From: Caulobacter sp.
GTDB lineage: Bacteria > Pseudomonadota > Alphaproteobacteria > Caulobacterales > Caulobacteraceae
Length of the DNA stretch: 64,000 nt
Direction of reading: 5' to 3'
Assembly: GCA_019636175.1 (NCBI GenBank)
Contig: JAHBYC010000001.1
Location: 1-64,000 of the forward strand
Positions 34,684 through 44,506 of this stretch are shown in pieces. The translations under genes were made by a program, and so were the position numbers. Every line of letters starts with the position of its first letter. The first letter of the stretch is position 1. The notes below the pieces were generated by a model, which was not told the origin of the DNA, ran no database searches, and was given only the letters and a program-made list of their open reading frames with translations.

Positions 34684-36128
34684 CCGGCGGTCCTCGCCCG
34701 AAAGGTGTTGATCAGCGTGCGGCCGTGGCTGCGCAGACCGCCGGCGTCGAGCAGCCAGGCGGCGACCCCATAGACCACGGCGCCGCTCGCCGCCTTCAGC
34801 AGCAGTTCCGGCAAGCCGCCGATCGCCGGGATGGCGGGGACGACCAGGATCATCGGGATACAGGCCGCGCCAGCCCGCGCGAGGGTATCGAACGGAAGGG
34901 GCAGGGCCATGGCCTTGCGCCCCAGATACCAGGAGGCGCAGGCGCCGGCGGCGTAGCTGATCGCCGTCGCCCACATCGCGCCGTCCATGCCAAAGCGCGG
35001 GGCGAGGATCAGGTTGAGCGCCAGGTTCAGCGCGGCGGGGAAGGTCATCGCCGCCAGCAGCAGGCCTGTGCGCCGGCCAAGGGTGAAGGCCTGATGCAGA
35101 TAGTAGGTCGTGACGCCGGAGAAGAATCCGCCGGCGGCGATCCAGGGAATGACATGGGCCGCCCCCTCGGCCATGGCCGGGCCGACCAGCAGCCGGGCCA
35201 GCGGACCCGCCACCAGGGCCAGGCCGACCGCCGCGGGAAGGGTCAGCAAAACCATGAAACTGGCCTGTTCCCGGGCCGTCCGGATCAGGGCGCTCATGCC
35301 GCCGCGCTCGAGGGCCGCGACCATGGCGGGTCCGCCGGCCATCCCCAGCCAGACGAAGATCACGTCCTGGGTGCGGTTCGCGAGGCTGTAGCCGGCGTGA
35401 TAGACGCCGACGCTGGCCTCGCCGAGGAAGCCGCCCAGCACGAAGCGGTCGGTGCTGGCGATGACCAGCGACAGGATCAGCGACAGCGACACCGGCACGC
35501 CATAGGCAGCATAGCCGCGCGCCCGGTCCGGCTGCCAGCGCCCCCCCTTCAGCAGTTTGAGCTCCCCGGGCAGCACCCAGGCCAGGCTGATCGCCGAGAT
35601 GGCGGCCAGGCCCAGCAACGGCGAGGCGCCGCCGAGGCCCATCGCGGCCAGGACCGCGCCGACGGCGAAACCGCCGACGGTCTGGGTCACGTCAATGGCG
35701 GCGGCGGACGCCACCTCGCCGTCGGCCCTGCGGCGTTCCTGCACCAGCTTCAGGGCGCTGCGGAACAGAATGGCGGCCAGCCCGGCGCTGACGGCGATCT
35801 TCAGGGACGCATTGATCGGCGCCAGCCAGACCACGGCGGCGGCCAGCAGCGGGAAGCCGAGACCCAGCACGGACCAGGCCCGGTATAGGGTCAGGATATG
35901 GTCGGCGGTCTCGCCCCTCTGCCGCGCCTGGGCCTGGAACCTGGCCATGGCCGCCTCGGTCCAGGTGAAAAGGGCGGTGTGGGCCAGGACCATGGCCGAA
36001 TAGGCCAAGGCGTAGACTCCGTAGTCGGCGGGGCTCAGCAGGCGCGTGAAGACGACAATGGTCAGCAGTCCGACCAGACCCTGGGCCAGATTGACGGGCA
36101 GGTAGCCCAGGACGCCGCGCCAGAACAT
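34680..36128 (-). CDS. hfsF: Holdfast repeat-unit flippase (Wzx/MATE-like)
   Basis: The 482-residue membrane protein has about 14 helices of the polysaccharide-flippase (MOP) superfamily. The N-terminus YLPVNLAQGLVGLLTIVVFTRLLSPADYGVYALAYSAM is the Wzx signature. It flips lipid-linked holdfast repeat units to the periplasm. ATG 36128 follows hfsE by 4 bp, and the stop overlaps hfsG (ATGA). Confidence 0.92.
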   Translation of the reverse strand: MFWRGVLGYLPVNLAQGLVGLLTIVVFTRLLSPADYGVYALAYSAMVLAHTALFTWTEAAMARFQAQARQRGETADHILTLYRAWSVLGLGFPLLAAAVVWLAPINASLKIAVSAGLAAILFRSALKLVQERRRADGEVASAAAIDVTQTVGGFAVGAVLAAMGLGGASPLLGLAAISAISLAWVLPGELKLLKGGRWQPDRARGYAAYGVPVSLSLILSLVIASTDRFVLGGFLGEASVGVYHAGYSLANRTQDVIFVWLGMAGGPAMVAALERGGMSALIRTAREQASFMVLLTLPAAVGLALVAGPLARLLVGPAMAEGAAHVIPWIAAGGFFSGVTTYYLHQAFTLGRRTGLLLAAMTFPAALNLALNLILAPRFGMDGAMWATAISYAAGACASWYLGRKAMALPLPFDTLARAGAACIPMILVVPAIPAIGGLPELLLKAASGAVVYGVAAWLLDAGGLRSHGRTLINTFRARTAG

Positions 36129-36132
36129 CGCC

Positions 36133-37698
36133 CTAGCGCACCACGTGCCGGTCGCCCAGCAGGCAGGGGATGGTCATGGCCATGATGTAGATGTCGAGCC
36201 AGAACGACTGCCGCTCGATGTAGTCGATATCCAGCGCCACGCGCCGCTGCACCAGTTCGGGCGTGTCCACCGGTCCGCGCGAGCCGTTGACGGCGGCCCA
36301 GCCGGTCATGCCGGGCTTGAGCCTGTGACGGTGGGCGTATTCGGCCACCAGCCGGGCGGATTCGGTGTCGCCGGTCTTCATGCCGACGGCGTGCGGACGC
36401 GGTCCCACCAGGCTCATCTCTCCGGCCAGCACATTGAACAGCTGCGGCAGTTCATCGAGGCTGGTGCGACGGATGAAGCGCCCGATCGAGGTCACCCGGT
36501 CGTCGTCGCCGGTCACCTGCCGCGAGGCGGTATGATCGGTCATCTCGTGCCGCATGGAGCGGAACTTCCAGACCTTGATCTCTTCGTTGTTGAAGCCATG
36601 GCGCCGCTGGCGGAAGAAGATGGGTCCCGGCGTGTCGAGGCGGATCATCAATGCGACCAGCGCCATCACCGGCGCCAGCAGCACCAGGGCCAGGGCGCCG
36701 ATGGCAAGGTCCTGCAGGCGCTTGAGGGCCGCCCGGCGTTCGTCGGTGGGCGCGCCGGCAATGCGGGCCAGGGGGGCGTCAGCGATGCGCGTGATGACGG
36801 CGGACGGCGCATCCTCGTCCGGCATGTCGACGACAAGGCTGATGTCGTTGGGCAGGACGGACAGACGATCGGTAAGGGTCTTGACCCGTGACCGGGCCGC
36901 GGAGGTCACCGCGATGACCACCTGATCGACATAGGGCATGATCCGGTGGCCGATGAGGGCGTCGAGATCGCCCAGCACCGGAACCCCGTTCATCCGCTCC
37001 GGCGCGCGCTTGTGGCGGTCGTCGAACACACCCACGACGTTGACCTCGCGGGTTTTCAGCGCGGCGGCGATCAAACGGTCCGCCGCATCGGTGGCGCCGA
37101 CGATGACGATGTTCGGGGTCAGAAGGCCGTTGTCGCGCCAGCGCCGGACCATCAGCCACCAGATGCCGTGCAGTGTCGCCAGGCTAACGAAGGCCAGTCC
37201 GAACCAGAGTTGCATGGACAGGGAAGGCGGCGTTCCGCCGATCACCCAGATCGACGCCGTCAGGATGAGGCCAGCCCCGACAAATACCGCAACCAGCCGG
37301 GCCATGCGCGTCCACAGGCGGCCATACAGCGGAAAACGATAGAGGCCGCCCGCGCCCATCAGCCAGAACAGGATCAGGCCGCCGGCCGCGAAGGGTGTGA
37401 CCTCGGCCAGGGTGGCGTTCAGCCAACCCTGCTCACTGGCGACATGGGCGCCGGCCAGCGCGAGGGCCGTGATCGATCCGGTATCGACGAGACGAAACAG
37501 TCGTCCGATCAGCCGCGCCTGGATGCGGTTGCGCAGTGGCGTCAGGCGTCCGGGACGGAGGGGACCGCGCCGGTCCGCGCCCTCTGCCGCCTCTTCCGGA
37601 GGAAGTCCGCGACGCACGCTGTCGCGCAGCGCCTTGGCGGCTTCGATCCAGGGTTCATCGGCTTCCGAAGAAGGCTGCTGAGCGGGAACGGATGTCAT
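36133..37698 (-). CDS. hfsE: Holdfast initiating polyprenyl glycosylphosphotransferase
   Basis: The 521-residue WbaP/PglC-fold enzyme transfers a sugar-phosphate to undecaprenyl phosphate. After a charged N-terminus come four or five helices (about 70-200), a nucleotide-binding-like domain ([40 protein letters not shown]), one more helix and the catalytic domain with [41 protein letters not shown] and [10 protein letters not shown]. The ending [14 protein letters not shown] is typical. ATG 37698 avoids a leader that would enter the tRNA promoter. Caulobacter has redundant paralogues (PssY, PssZ). Confidence 0.92.
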   Translation of the reverse strand: MTSVPAQQPSSEADEPWIEAAKALRDSVRRGLPPEEAAEGADRRGPLRPGRLTPLRNRIQARLIGRLFRLVDTGSITALALAGAHVASEQGWLNATLAEVTPFAAGGLILFWLMGAGGLYRFPLYGRLWTRMARLVAVFVGAGLILTASIWVIGGTPPSLSMQLWFGLAFVSLATLHGIWWLMVRRWRDNGLLTPNIVIVGATDAADRLIAAALKTREVNVVGVFDDRHKRAPERMNGVPVLGDLDALIGHRIMPYVDQVVIAVTSAARSRVKTLTDRLSVLPNDISLVVDMPDEDAPSAVITRIADAPLARIAGAPTDERRAALKRLQDLAIGALALVLLAPVMALVALMIRLDTPGPIFFRQRRHGFNNEEIKVWKFRSMRHEMTDHTASRQVTGDDDRVTSIGRFIRRTSLDELPQLFNVLAGEMSLVGPRPHAVGMKTGDTESARLVAEYAHRHRLKPGMTGWAAVNGSRGPVDTPELVQRRVALDIDYIERQSFWLDIYIMAMTIPCLLGDRHVVR

Positions 37699-37813
37699 GA
37701 CGCGGCGATCATGGCACGCGCCCCATAAGCACCCGGTTAACAGGGTTCGTCGAAAGGCCGATCTGCTCGATTGCATCAGTCCCGCGAACCGGCTATCAGC
37801 GCCGTTCGCCTGG

Positions 37814-37906
<93 letters not shown>

Positions 37907-38132
37907 GGCGTTTTTTCCAAGCTATTGATTTCGATGCATTATTTGAGGGCGCGGGTCGCCCCATGCAGCATTGACCCCAGCATGTGGAAGTTTGTGTCAG
38001 CTCGATACAGCCCAACCGCTGTGTGAGGTCATGAGGACTACCGGCGGCCAGTGCGCCCATCATGGATGACGAAAAGCTCGTAGGCTGACCCCAACGAGAA
38101 TCACCATCCAACTTGGGCTCCGCCGTTCCTCC

Positions 38133-41100
38133 ATGCCTGCGCACGTTGATCTCAACTTCGCCCGCCTGCGGCCGCACCACGGCCGGAGGGACCATGGCTT
38201 TGAGGAACTGTTGCGCCAGCTGCTGATCGCCAGTCCCCCCGCAGGCTGCGTTCGACTGGAGCACAAGGGCGCGGGAGCCGATGGCGGTGTTGAGGTGCTC
38301 GCCCACATGGCGAATGGCGACCTCATTGGCTATCAGTCCAAATACTTCGTCGATGCGTTTGGGACGAGCCAGATCGCCCAGATCCGCGAGTCTTTCGGGC
38401 GGGCGCTCGCAGCCTATCCGAACATGGTCCGCTATGTTGTCGCGCTGCCTCGCAATCTCTCCGGCGGGCCTGGGCGCAGGAGCATGCGGCAGCGCTGGGA
38501 TGAATTCGTGGCCGAGGCCCAAGCGGAGGCGACCGCCCAGGCGCGGACTGTCACGGTCGAGCTTTGGGATGAGAGCGCCCTGGTGGCCCTGCTCATCCCG
38601 AACGATCCCGTCCGCGCCGGACTACGGCTCTTTTTCTTCGATGAGCTCGCGCTCACGCCCGACTGGTTTCGCGACCGCTTCATCGCCAGCCGCGCCGAGT
38701 TGGCTGACCGTTATCTGCCGGACGACCACGTCGATGTTGAGGCGCAGGAACTGCTGGATGTCGTCTCGCGGAACGGCCGATTCCACGAACGCGTCCAAGC
38801 TCACCGGTCAACTTGGGCCGAGACGCTCAAGGCCTTCCACGACCTTGTCAGGGCGACAGCGCCTGCCTCCGACGCCGCGCACTGGGCCTTGGTCGGTCAA
38901 GCCATCGAGTCCGGCAGGGACCAGGCCCTGGCCATGGACTTCGCGGCGCCCGGGCCGATCGACCTTTCTGAACTCCGCGACACGGTGGAAACACTTCGCT
39001 CGGGCGCCGACCTTCGAGCCGTCTTCGACGACCTCCTGCGTGTCGCGACCGAAAATGCGGAGAACAAGGAGAGACGCGATGTGCTCCGCCATCTGGAGTA
39101 CAGCCTCGATAGCGCGCGGGATGCGCTCCATTCGACCTTCCAGACCCTCGACCAGCCCGCGCTCGCAAGACCCCGACTTCTGGTGGTCGGGGAAGCCGGG
39201 GCGGGTAAGTCACATTCGCTTGCGCACCTGACCGAGCGCCAGATCGGTTCCGGCGCCGGGGCGGTGTTGTTTCTCGGCCAGCAGTTCGCGGCGGGCGATC
39301 CTCGCGCTCAGATGCTCTCCCGCTTGGGGCTGCCCGGTATCGCCTTCGATACCTTTCTTGGCGCGCTGCATGCGGTAGCCTTGGTCAGCGGCCGGCCGAG
39401 TCTGATCGTGATCGACGCGCTCAACGAAGCGCAATCGCCGCACCTGTGGTCGACCAGCCTTGCCGGACTTGCCGCGGACATCGCCCGCTTTCCTGGCCTA
39501 GCTCTGATCGTGTCGTGCCGCGATGTCTACGAAAGCAGGTGCATTCCCGCAAACTTGGAGATCACTCGACACGAGCATTTCGGGTTTGAAGGTGACACGG
39601 CCGCCGCCGCCAAGACCTATCTTGACCGCCACGGGATTGACCGCCCGTCGGCGCCCTTCCTCGATCCGACGTTCACAAACCCCCTGTTCCTCTCCACCTG
39701 CGTCCGTCGTCTGGTCGACGAGGGGCAGACTGCCTTTCCAACCGGCCTGAACGGTATCACCCGCCTGTTCGATTTCTGGCTGGAAGGTGTCGAAGCCAGC
39801 CTGTCGCGGCGCGGCTACACGCGCGTGATCCCGGGGGATGGCCGGCTTCGCGCCGCGCTTCGCCGTTTTGCCGACCAACTCGCCCTTGAAGGCCGCGACG
39901 ACCTTCCGATCGACCAGGCACGCGAACTGCTCGAACGCGCCCTGGCCAGATTTGCACCGTCAGGACCTGAGGAAGAGTTGCTTTACCGCCTGGTGGACGA
40001 GGGAGTTCTGCGCAGAGAGCCGGGAACGAGCAACGAGGCCGAAGCCGTCGCCTTCACCTTCCAGCGATTTTCGGACCACTTTATCGCCGAAGCGATCCTG
40101 CGCCTCAATGACACGCCCGCCGCCCTGGCCACCGCGCTGCGGCCAGGCGGAGACTTCCATTACGTGTTCGAAGGCGAACCCTGGGCGTCGATGGGTGTGC
40201 AGGAAGCCTTGATGACGCAGGCGCCCGAACGTTTCGGACTTGAGCTTGTGGACCTCGAGCCGGGTTTTTCTGATCAGGTGAAACTGGGCCGGCTGCCGTG
40301 GCTCGACAGCCTGCGCTGGCGGGCCCCCGGTGCGACCAGCAGTCGAACTGTCGAAATTTTCGAACACCTGGAGGCCGGCAAGGCCCAGTACGATACCAGG
40401 TACACAAGCCTCCTGTTTCAGGCGGCGACGGCCCCGGACCACGCCTTGAACGCCGACTATCTGCACGAGACCTTGTGCAGTGCGCCGATGGCCCAGCGGG
40501 ACGCGAGGTGGGCGGCGCCTTTCCATTGGGCCTTGACCGAGGATGCGCCGGCGGAAACCCTTCTCGATTGGGCGGAACACGCTCGAACGGATTTGGCGGA
40601 TCCAGAGAGGGTTCGCCTGGCGCTGACCGTCCTCATCTGGCTTACGCTGTCCTCGACGCGCCCCTTGCGGGATCGCGCCACCAAGGCGGTCACCGCCGTG
40701 TTTCTGCGCTCTCCCGCCCAGATCGGACCCGCGATCGACCGGTTCGCGGATGTTGACGATGGCTATGTGCGCGAACGCCTTTTCGCCGCGGCCTTGGGAG
40801 CGGTTCTTCATCTCCACAAAGAGAAATCCGAGGTGACCGCCGCGGCGATTGCGACCGACGCCGCAGTCTTCGCCCGTTCCGTTGTTGAACGTCATGCCTA
40901 CGTGCGTCGCTACGCGCGCGGGATTGTTGAAGCCGCCGCCGCGCGGGGCTGGGCGCCGGACGACATGGCGGCGCGAGCCCGTCCTCCATACGCGTCAGAG
41001 CCGATCACGGACTGGCCAGGCTGGGAGGACTTGCGTCCTCACGATCCTGACGCCCGAAGCATTCTCTGGTCCACCGTGGGTCACCTGCCCGACCCCGGCG

Positions 41101-42689
41101 AACCGCCGCCGCATCTCGTCGGTGATTTCGGCCGGTACTCGATGGGCGGGACGATCGACGATTTTTCGGCGGTCGAGCGCGGGGCCGACCCGCCGGTGTC
41201 ATATGGCGACGAGCGCAGGGCGTTCCTCGCAAAAGTGGAGGTGGCCGGCGGCGAGCCCGCCAGGCTTCTGGAAACCGCTCTCGAAGCGCACGATGCCCGC
41301 GAGGCCCTTTGGCGAAATCGATCCCTCGAGGGTATCCGCGCACTCATGGTCGGCAATGGGCCTGGAAAACCCGCCGATGAGGCGTTGATCGAAGCGGCTG
41401 CCGACGAGGCCCTTGAGGCGTTCCTCTTGTCGCTCCCCCCTGACCTCGCCGAGCATCCATACGCACGTCAGCCGTTTCGATCACACCGCGACGACGACAT
41501 TCCGAGCTTCAGCCGTGCTGCCGCCCAGCGCTGGGTGGCCGGACGTGCTATCGGTCTGGGCTGGCGGGCGGAGCTTCATGCGGAAATCGAGCGGCTCACC
41601 TCCCGATACGGCGGACGCAGCGATCATGCGATTGAGCGCATTGGCAAGAAGTACCAGTGGATCGCCTTTCACGAGTTGATCGGCGCTCTGGCCGACCGCC
41701 ATTGGCGTCTTGCCTGGCGGAAGCGGCCCGCAATTCTGGATCACGTCGAGGAGGTTCGCGATGTCGATCTCGACCCATCCTACTTCCCGCCGAAGCAGGA
41801 TGACCTTCCGGAGAGAGGGCTTCCCGCCCTTGGACTTGCGGAACAGAACATCGCCCAGCCGGACGATGTCGACGTCGCGATAGCCTGGGCCCGTTCACCA
41901 GACGGCCATCCGCAGCCGGAGCTGGTCGTTGAAGGCCGGGACTCGCAGGGACGCCGGTGGTGGTTGATCGATCATTGGATGCGTGACCGCGATTACATGG
42001 AGAAAATTCAGTCGGATCGACCCGTGGCGACCGGGCAGTGGTCTATCGACCTGATCCTGCTCAAGCGTTCGGATGCTCGGACCCTGCATGACCTCCTGCT
42101 AAAGCGCCATCTCAACAACATCGACTTTGTCGATCGCGATGATCGCCGTGGCCGCTTGTTCGGGGAACACAGGTTCGACCTCACCGCAAAATGTGGTCCT
42201 GTCCTCAATCGCCATGCCGGCGGTGTGTCTTACGGCTCCGCGACGTCGCGGTTCTCGCCCAACAGGGGCGAGTACGACCATTCGAATATTCCCGACACGA
42301 GCTTCCATGTGCCACGCCCCTGGGTGTCTCGCGGCCTGTCCCTGCGCCCGGCCGGACCGTCTCGCCCTTGGTTCGTTACTCCGGAAGGCGTCCCGGCGTT
42401 GATTCATCCGGGCGTGCTCGGCGGCATGGCGGGACGGCCCATGCTCAACGCCGAACTTCTTGAGCCGCTCCTTGAGAGCGAGGGCCTGGTTCCCGCCTGG
42501 GTCACCTGGATGGAAAAGGATGGGGGCGATGGCCGCGGTCAACATTTCGGCCGTGGCGGGCGATATGAGCGGGAGACATACGCCGGCCTCTGGTGGCGCG
42601 AGCAGGGGGTCTGGAAGGGCTCGTCTTGGCGTGTCGATGAGGGGCAGTTGAACCCGCACCTTGAAGACCTTGAACCTGACGAGGACTAG
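38133..42689 (+). CDS. Avs-like STAND NTPase with N-terminal PD-(D/E)XK nuclease domain
   Basis: The 1518-residue protein has an N-terminal nuclease-like domain (about 15-160) with FEELLRQLL, GADGGVE (Asp50, Glu54) and YQSK (Gln68, Lys70), the PD-(D/E)XK/Mrr-type layout. A STAND/NACHT-like NTPase follows: Walker A GEAGAGKS at 353-360, Walker B LIVIDALNEA with Asp428, and LALIVSCRDVYESR. The long C-terminal half has no clear TPR pattern but includes KKYQWIAFHELIGALADRHW (from 1172), which I associate with large antiphage ATPases. Avs proteins sense phage proteins through the C-terminus and activate the effector. Type assignment (Avs4-like) is tentative. The start may be ATG 38133; no strong Shine-Dalgarno is seen. 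Confidence 0.72.
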   Translation: MPAHVDLNFARLRPHHGRRDHGFEELLRQLLIASPPAGCVRLEHKGAGADGGVEVLAHMANGDLIGYQSKYFVDAFGTSQIAQIRESFGRALAAYPNMVRYVVALPRNLSGGPGRRSMRQRWDEFVAEAQAEATAQARTVTVELWDESALVALLIPNDPVRAGLRLFFFDELALTPDWFRDRFIASRAELADRYLPDDHVDVEAQELLDVVSRNGRFHERVQAHRSTWAETLKAFHDLVRATAPASDAAHWALVGQAIESGRDQALAMDFAAPGPIDLSELRDTVETLRSGADLRAVFDDLLRVATENAENKERRDVLRHLEYSLDSARDALHSTFQTLDQPALARPRLLVVGEAGAGKSHSLAHLTERQIGSGAGAVLFLGQQFAAGDPRAQMLSRLGLPGIAFDTFLGALHAVALVSGRPSLIVIDALNEAQSPHLWSTSLAGLAADIARFPGLALIVSCRDVYESRCIPANLEITRHEHFGFEGDTAAAAKTYLDRHGIDRPSAPFLDPTFTNPLFLSTCVRRLVDEGQTAFPTGLNGITRLFDFWLEGVEASLSRRGYTRVIPGDGRLRAALRRFADQLALEGRDDLPIDQARELLERALARFAPSGPEEELLYRLVDEGVLRREPGTSNEAEAVAFTFQRFSDHFIAEAILRLNDTPAALATALRPGGDFHYVFEGEPWASMGVQEALMTQAPERFGLELVDLEPGFSDQVKLGRLPWLDSLRWRAPGATSSRTVEIFEHLEAGKAQYDTRYTSLLFQAATAPDHALNADYLHETLCSAPMAQRDARWAAPFHWALTEDAPAETLLDWAEHARTDLADPERVRLALTVLIWLTLSSTRPLRDRATKAVTAVFLRSPAQIGPAIDRFADVDDGYVRERLFAAALGAVLHLHKEKSEVTAAAIATDAAVFARSVVERHAYVRRYARGIVEAAAARGWAPDDMAARARPPYASEPITDWPGWEDLRPHDPDARSILWSTVGHLPDPGEPPPHLVGDFGRYSMGGTIDDFSAVERGADPPVSYGDERRAFLAKVEVAGGEPARLLETALEAHDAREALWRNRSLEGIRALMVGNGPGKPADEALIEAAADEALEAFLLSLPPDLAEHPYARQPFRSHRDDDIPSFSRAAAQRWVAGRAIGLGWRAELHAEIERLTSRYGGRSDHAIERIGKKYQWIAFHELIGALADRHWRLAWRKRPAILDHVEEVRDVDLDPSYFPPKQDDLPERGLPALGLAEQNIAQPDDVDVAIAWARSPDGHPQPELVVEGRDSQGRRWWLIDHWMRDRDYMEKIQSDRPVATGQWSIDLILLKRSDARTLHDLLLKRHLNNIDFVDRDDRRGRLFGEHRFDLTAKCGPVLNRHAGGVSYGSATSRFSPNRGEYDHSNIPDTSFHVPRPWVSRGLSLRPAGPSRPWFVTPEGVPALIHPGVLGGMAGRPMLNAELLEPLLESEGLVPAWVTWMEKDGGDGRGQHFGRGGRYERETYAGLWWREQGVWKGSSWRVDEGQLNPHLEDLEPDED

Positions 42690-42800
42690 TAGGGGGCCAT
42701 TTTGTTCGCACCTGACGGCGGGCTTTGATCGTTCCGCCCGGCCTTACTCGTGGACAAGTGTAAGAGCACTCTCACGCGGAAATGCAATGACGCTGTACTG

Positions 42801-44357
42801 CTATGACGGCGAAGGAAGGGTCTCCATCGCCACCTCCTCATGTCGCAGCACTGTATGGAGATCGTGCCGATCACTTTGGGCCCCCACATAGCCGTCCATT
42901 TCCGCAACTGACAACGGCCGGACATCGAGGGCGGCAATCGACGTCGTGCTAAACGTTGGCTGGCCCGGGCGCAGGCGTTCGAAAGTGAATCTTGCGGTGT
43001 AGGCAAGCTGGATATCGGCGATCATGAGGTGGTTTGCATACAGCAAATCCAGGCGGTCTTCGTCCGCATCAGACTCGAAGGCGAAACTCGCGGTCGGACT
43101 GGCGTTGAACAAAAGGTCGGTGGCCAACGAGACCGGGTAAGATGCCTCCCCCAGCTGTTCGAAGGTCATCTTGACGTCGGCCTCCAGGCCCGCGGACTGA
43201 AGGAGGTGCCGGACGTTGTCCACGAGGCGCAGGTACTGGGGCAGCTCATCTATGTAGGGACCGTCTAGAGGCGCCCGGACCTCGAACTCCATGGGCGCGT
43301 CCAATCGGGACCACTGGGTAAAGGCCACCCGCGCCTCGCCGCTGGCGAGGTAGATAAGCGCGCGTAGCAGTGTCTGCCACGCTCCCAGCGACCGCTCTAC
43401 GCCCTCCATGGCGCGCGCCGACATGATGTTCAGGTGGCCGGGCGCAAAGGTCAGGTGAAGGTCCGGGTGGCGCATCAGGACTTTCAGATGCTCCGACCGC
43501 GCCAGCGCCGGAGGTGGGACCACGAGCTCCGTAGCAAAGACTGCGGGCGGTCCGGACCCCGGCCCGCGAACCTGGACGACGCATGTATCCACGGCGGTCG
43601 GTTCGAAGGTCAGCTCAACCTCGTCGCCTTGTCGCATCGCTTCGACCGGCAGACGGATTCCGAACCGGGAATCATAAGTGGCGAGCTCAGAAGGGCGGAC
43701 TGAACGCAGGCCGAGGAACACGTCCACGAGCTGCCCTGGCTCCTCTTCCATCAAGACGGCATCGATTTCGAAACGCCCTCCCTCATACCCGAGCTCGCGC
43801 AGCTGCCGCTGCTTTTCGATAATATAGGATGCGGGATCATCACCGCAGGCGTCGAAAAGGGCATTCCGCAGCCCCTCCGCAGTGGCCTCGAACCTATCTC
43901 CGAACCGGGCATACTCGAAGCTGATGGTCATGTGATTGACGTCGCCACGCCCATTCGCCTCCGCCTGTCGAAGGCGTTTGAGAATCTTGGCCAATGCGCG
44001 GTCGATAAGATGGATGATGTAGCCGCCTGCAAGGGCGCCTTCGCGATCCATGCGAAAGACGACCAGAACGGACGGGCGTGGATCCTTTGCCAATCGCTCG
44101 GCCGACGAAAGGCGTAGGCCAACTCGGCCGGTGGACCCTTGGGTCGCCTTCAGTTGAACATGACAGGACACCGCCTGCCGGTGATCCAGTGATGCTCCTG
44201 ATCGGGACGCGTCCATGGCGAACTCAACGAGGAAGTCCCATCCGGTGCGGTCTCGCTCGCTCTTGTTGCAGACCAACTGCGCTCTTGCGCAGAGCGTCCG
44301 AAACTCCTCTTCGGCCAGATGGCCGAGATCGTCAGGGTTGAGCGGAGGAAGCGGCAT
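42801..44357 (-). CDS. Unknown protein with DUF4365-like nuclease-fold N-terminus
   Basis: The 518-residue protein begins with a DUF4365-like domain (about 8-170): DLGHLAEEEFRTLC, TGWDFLVEF (Asp41), CHVQLKAT (Gln68, Lys70) and SVLVVFRMDREG, the D...QxK order of a PD-(D/E)XK fold. The remaining 350 residues are beta-rich and unlike any family I know (GDEVELTFEPTAVDT, HLTFAPGHLNIMSARAMEGVERSLGAWQ). There is no signal peptide or membrane segment. It is the last gene on the reverse strand of the defence island, 149 bp behind the DUF3800 gene. GGAGGAA lies nearby on the opposite strand only, so the start rests on the ATG and domain boundary. Confidence 0.75.
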   Translation of the reverse strand: MPLPPLNPDDLGHLAEEEFRTLCARAQLVCNKSERDRTGWDFLVEFAMDASRSGASLDHRQAVSCHVQLKATQGSTGRVGLRLSSAERLAKDPRPSVLVVFRMDREGALAGGYIIHLIDRALAKILKRLRQAEANGRGDVNHMTISFEYARFGDRFEATAEGLRNALFDACGDDPASYIIEKQRQLRELGYEGGRFEIDAVLMEEEPGQLVDVFLGLRSVRPSELATYDSRFGIRLPVEAMRQGDEVELTFEPTAVDTCVVQVRGPGSGPPAVFATELVVPPPALARSEHLKVLMRHPDLHLTFAPGHLNIMSARAMEGVERSLGAWQTLLRALIYLASGEARVAFTQWSRLDAPMEFEVRAPLDGPYIDELPQYLRLVDNVRHLLQSAGLEADVKMTFEQLGEASYPVSLATDLLFNASPTASFAFESDADEDRLDLLYANHLMIADIQLAYTARFTFERLRPGQPTFSTTSIAALDVRPLSVAEMDGYVGAQSDRHDLHTVLRHEEVAMETLPSPS

Positions 44358-44506
44358 GTCTCGGTTTCAAGCGTTCGCGGCAGCGCGGCCGTGCCGCCGA
44401 CTTTTGTCGGCTGGGAAGGTGCGCGAAATGGGGGAGCCAATCGCACAAGTACAGGGGCAATCCATCGGCCACCTTAGTCTGCCCAAGCTCCAAGGGTCGG
44501 TTCACG

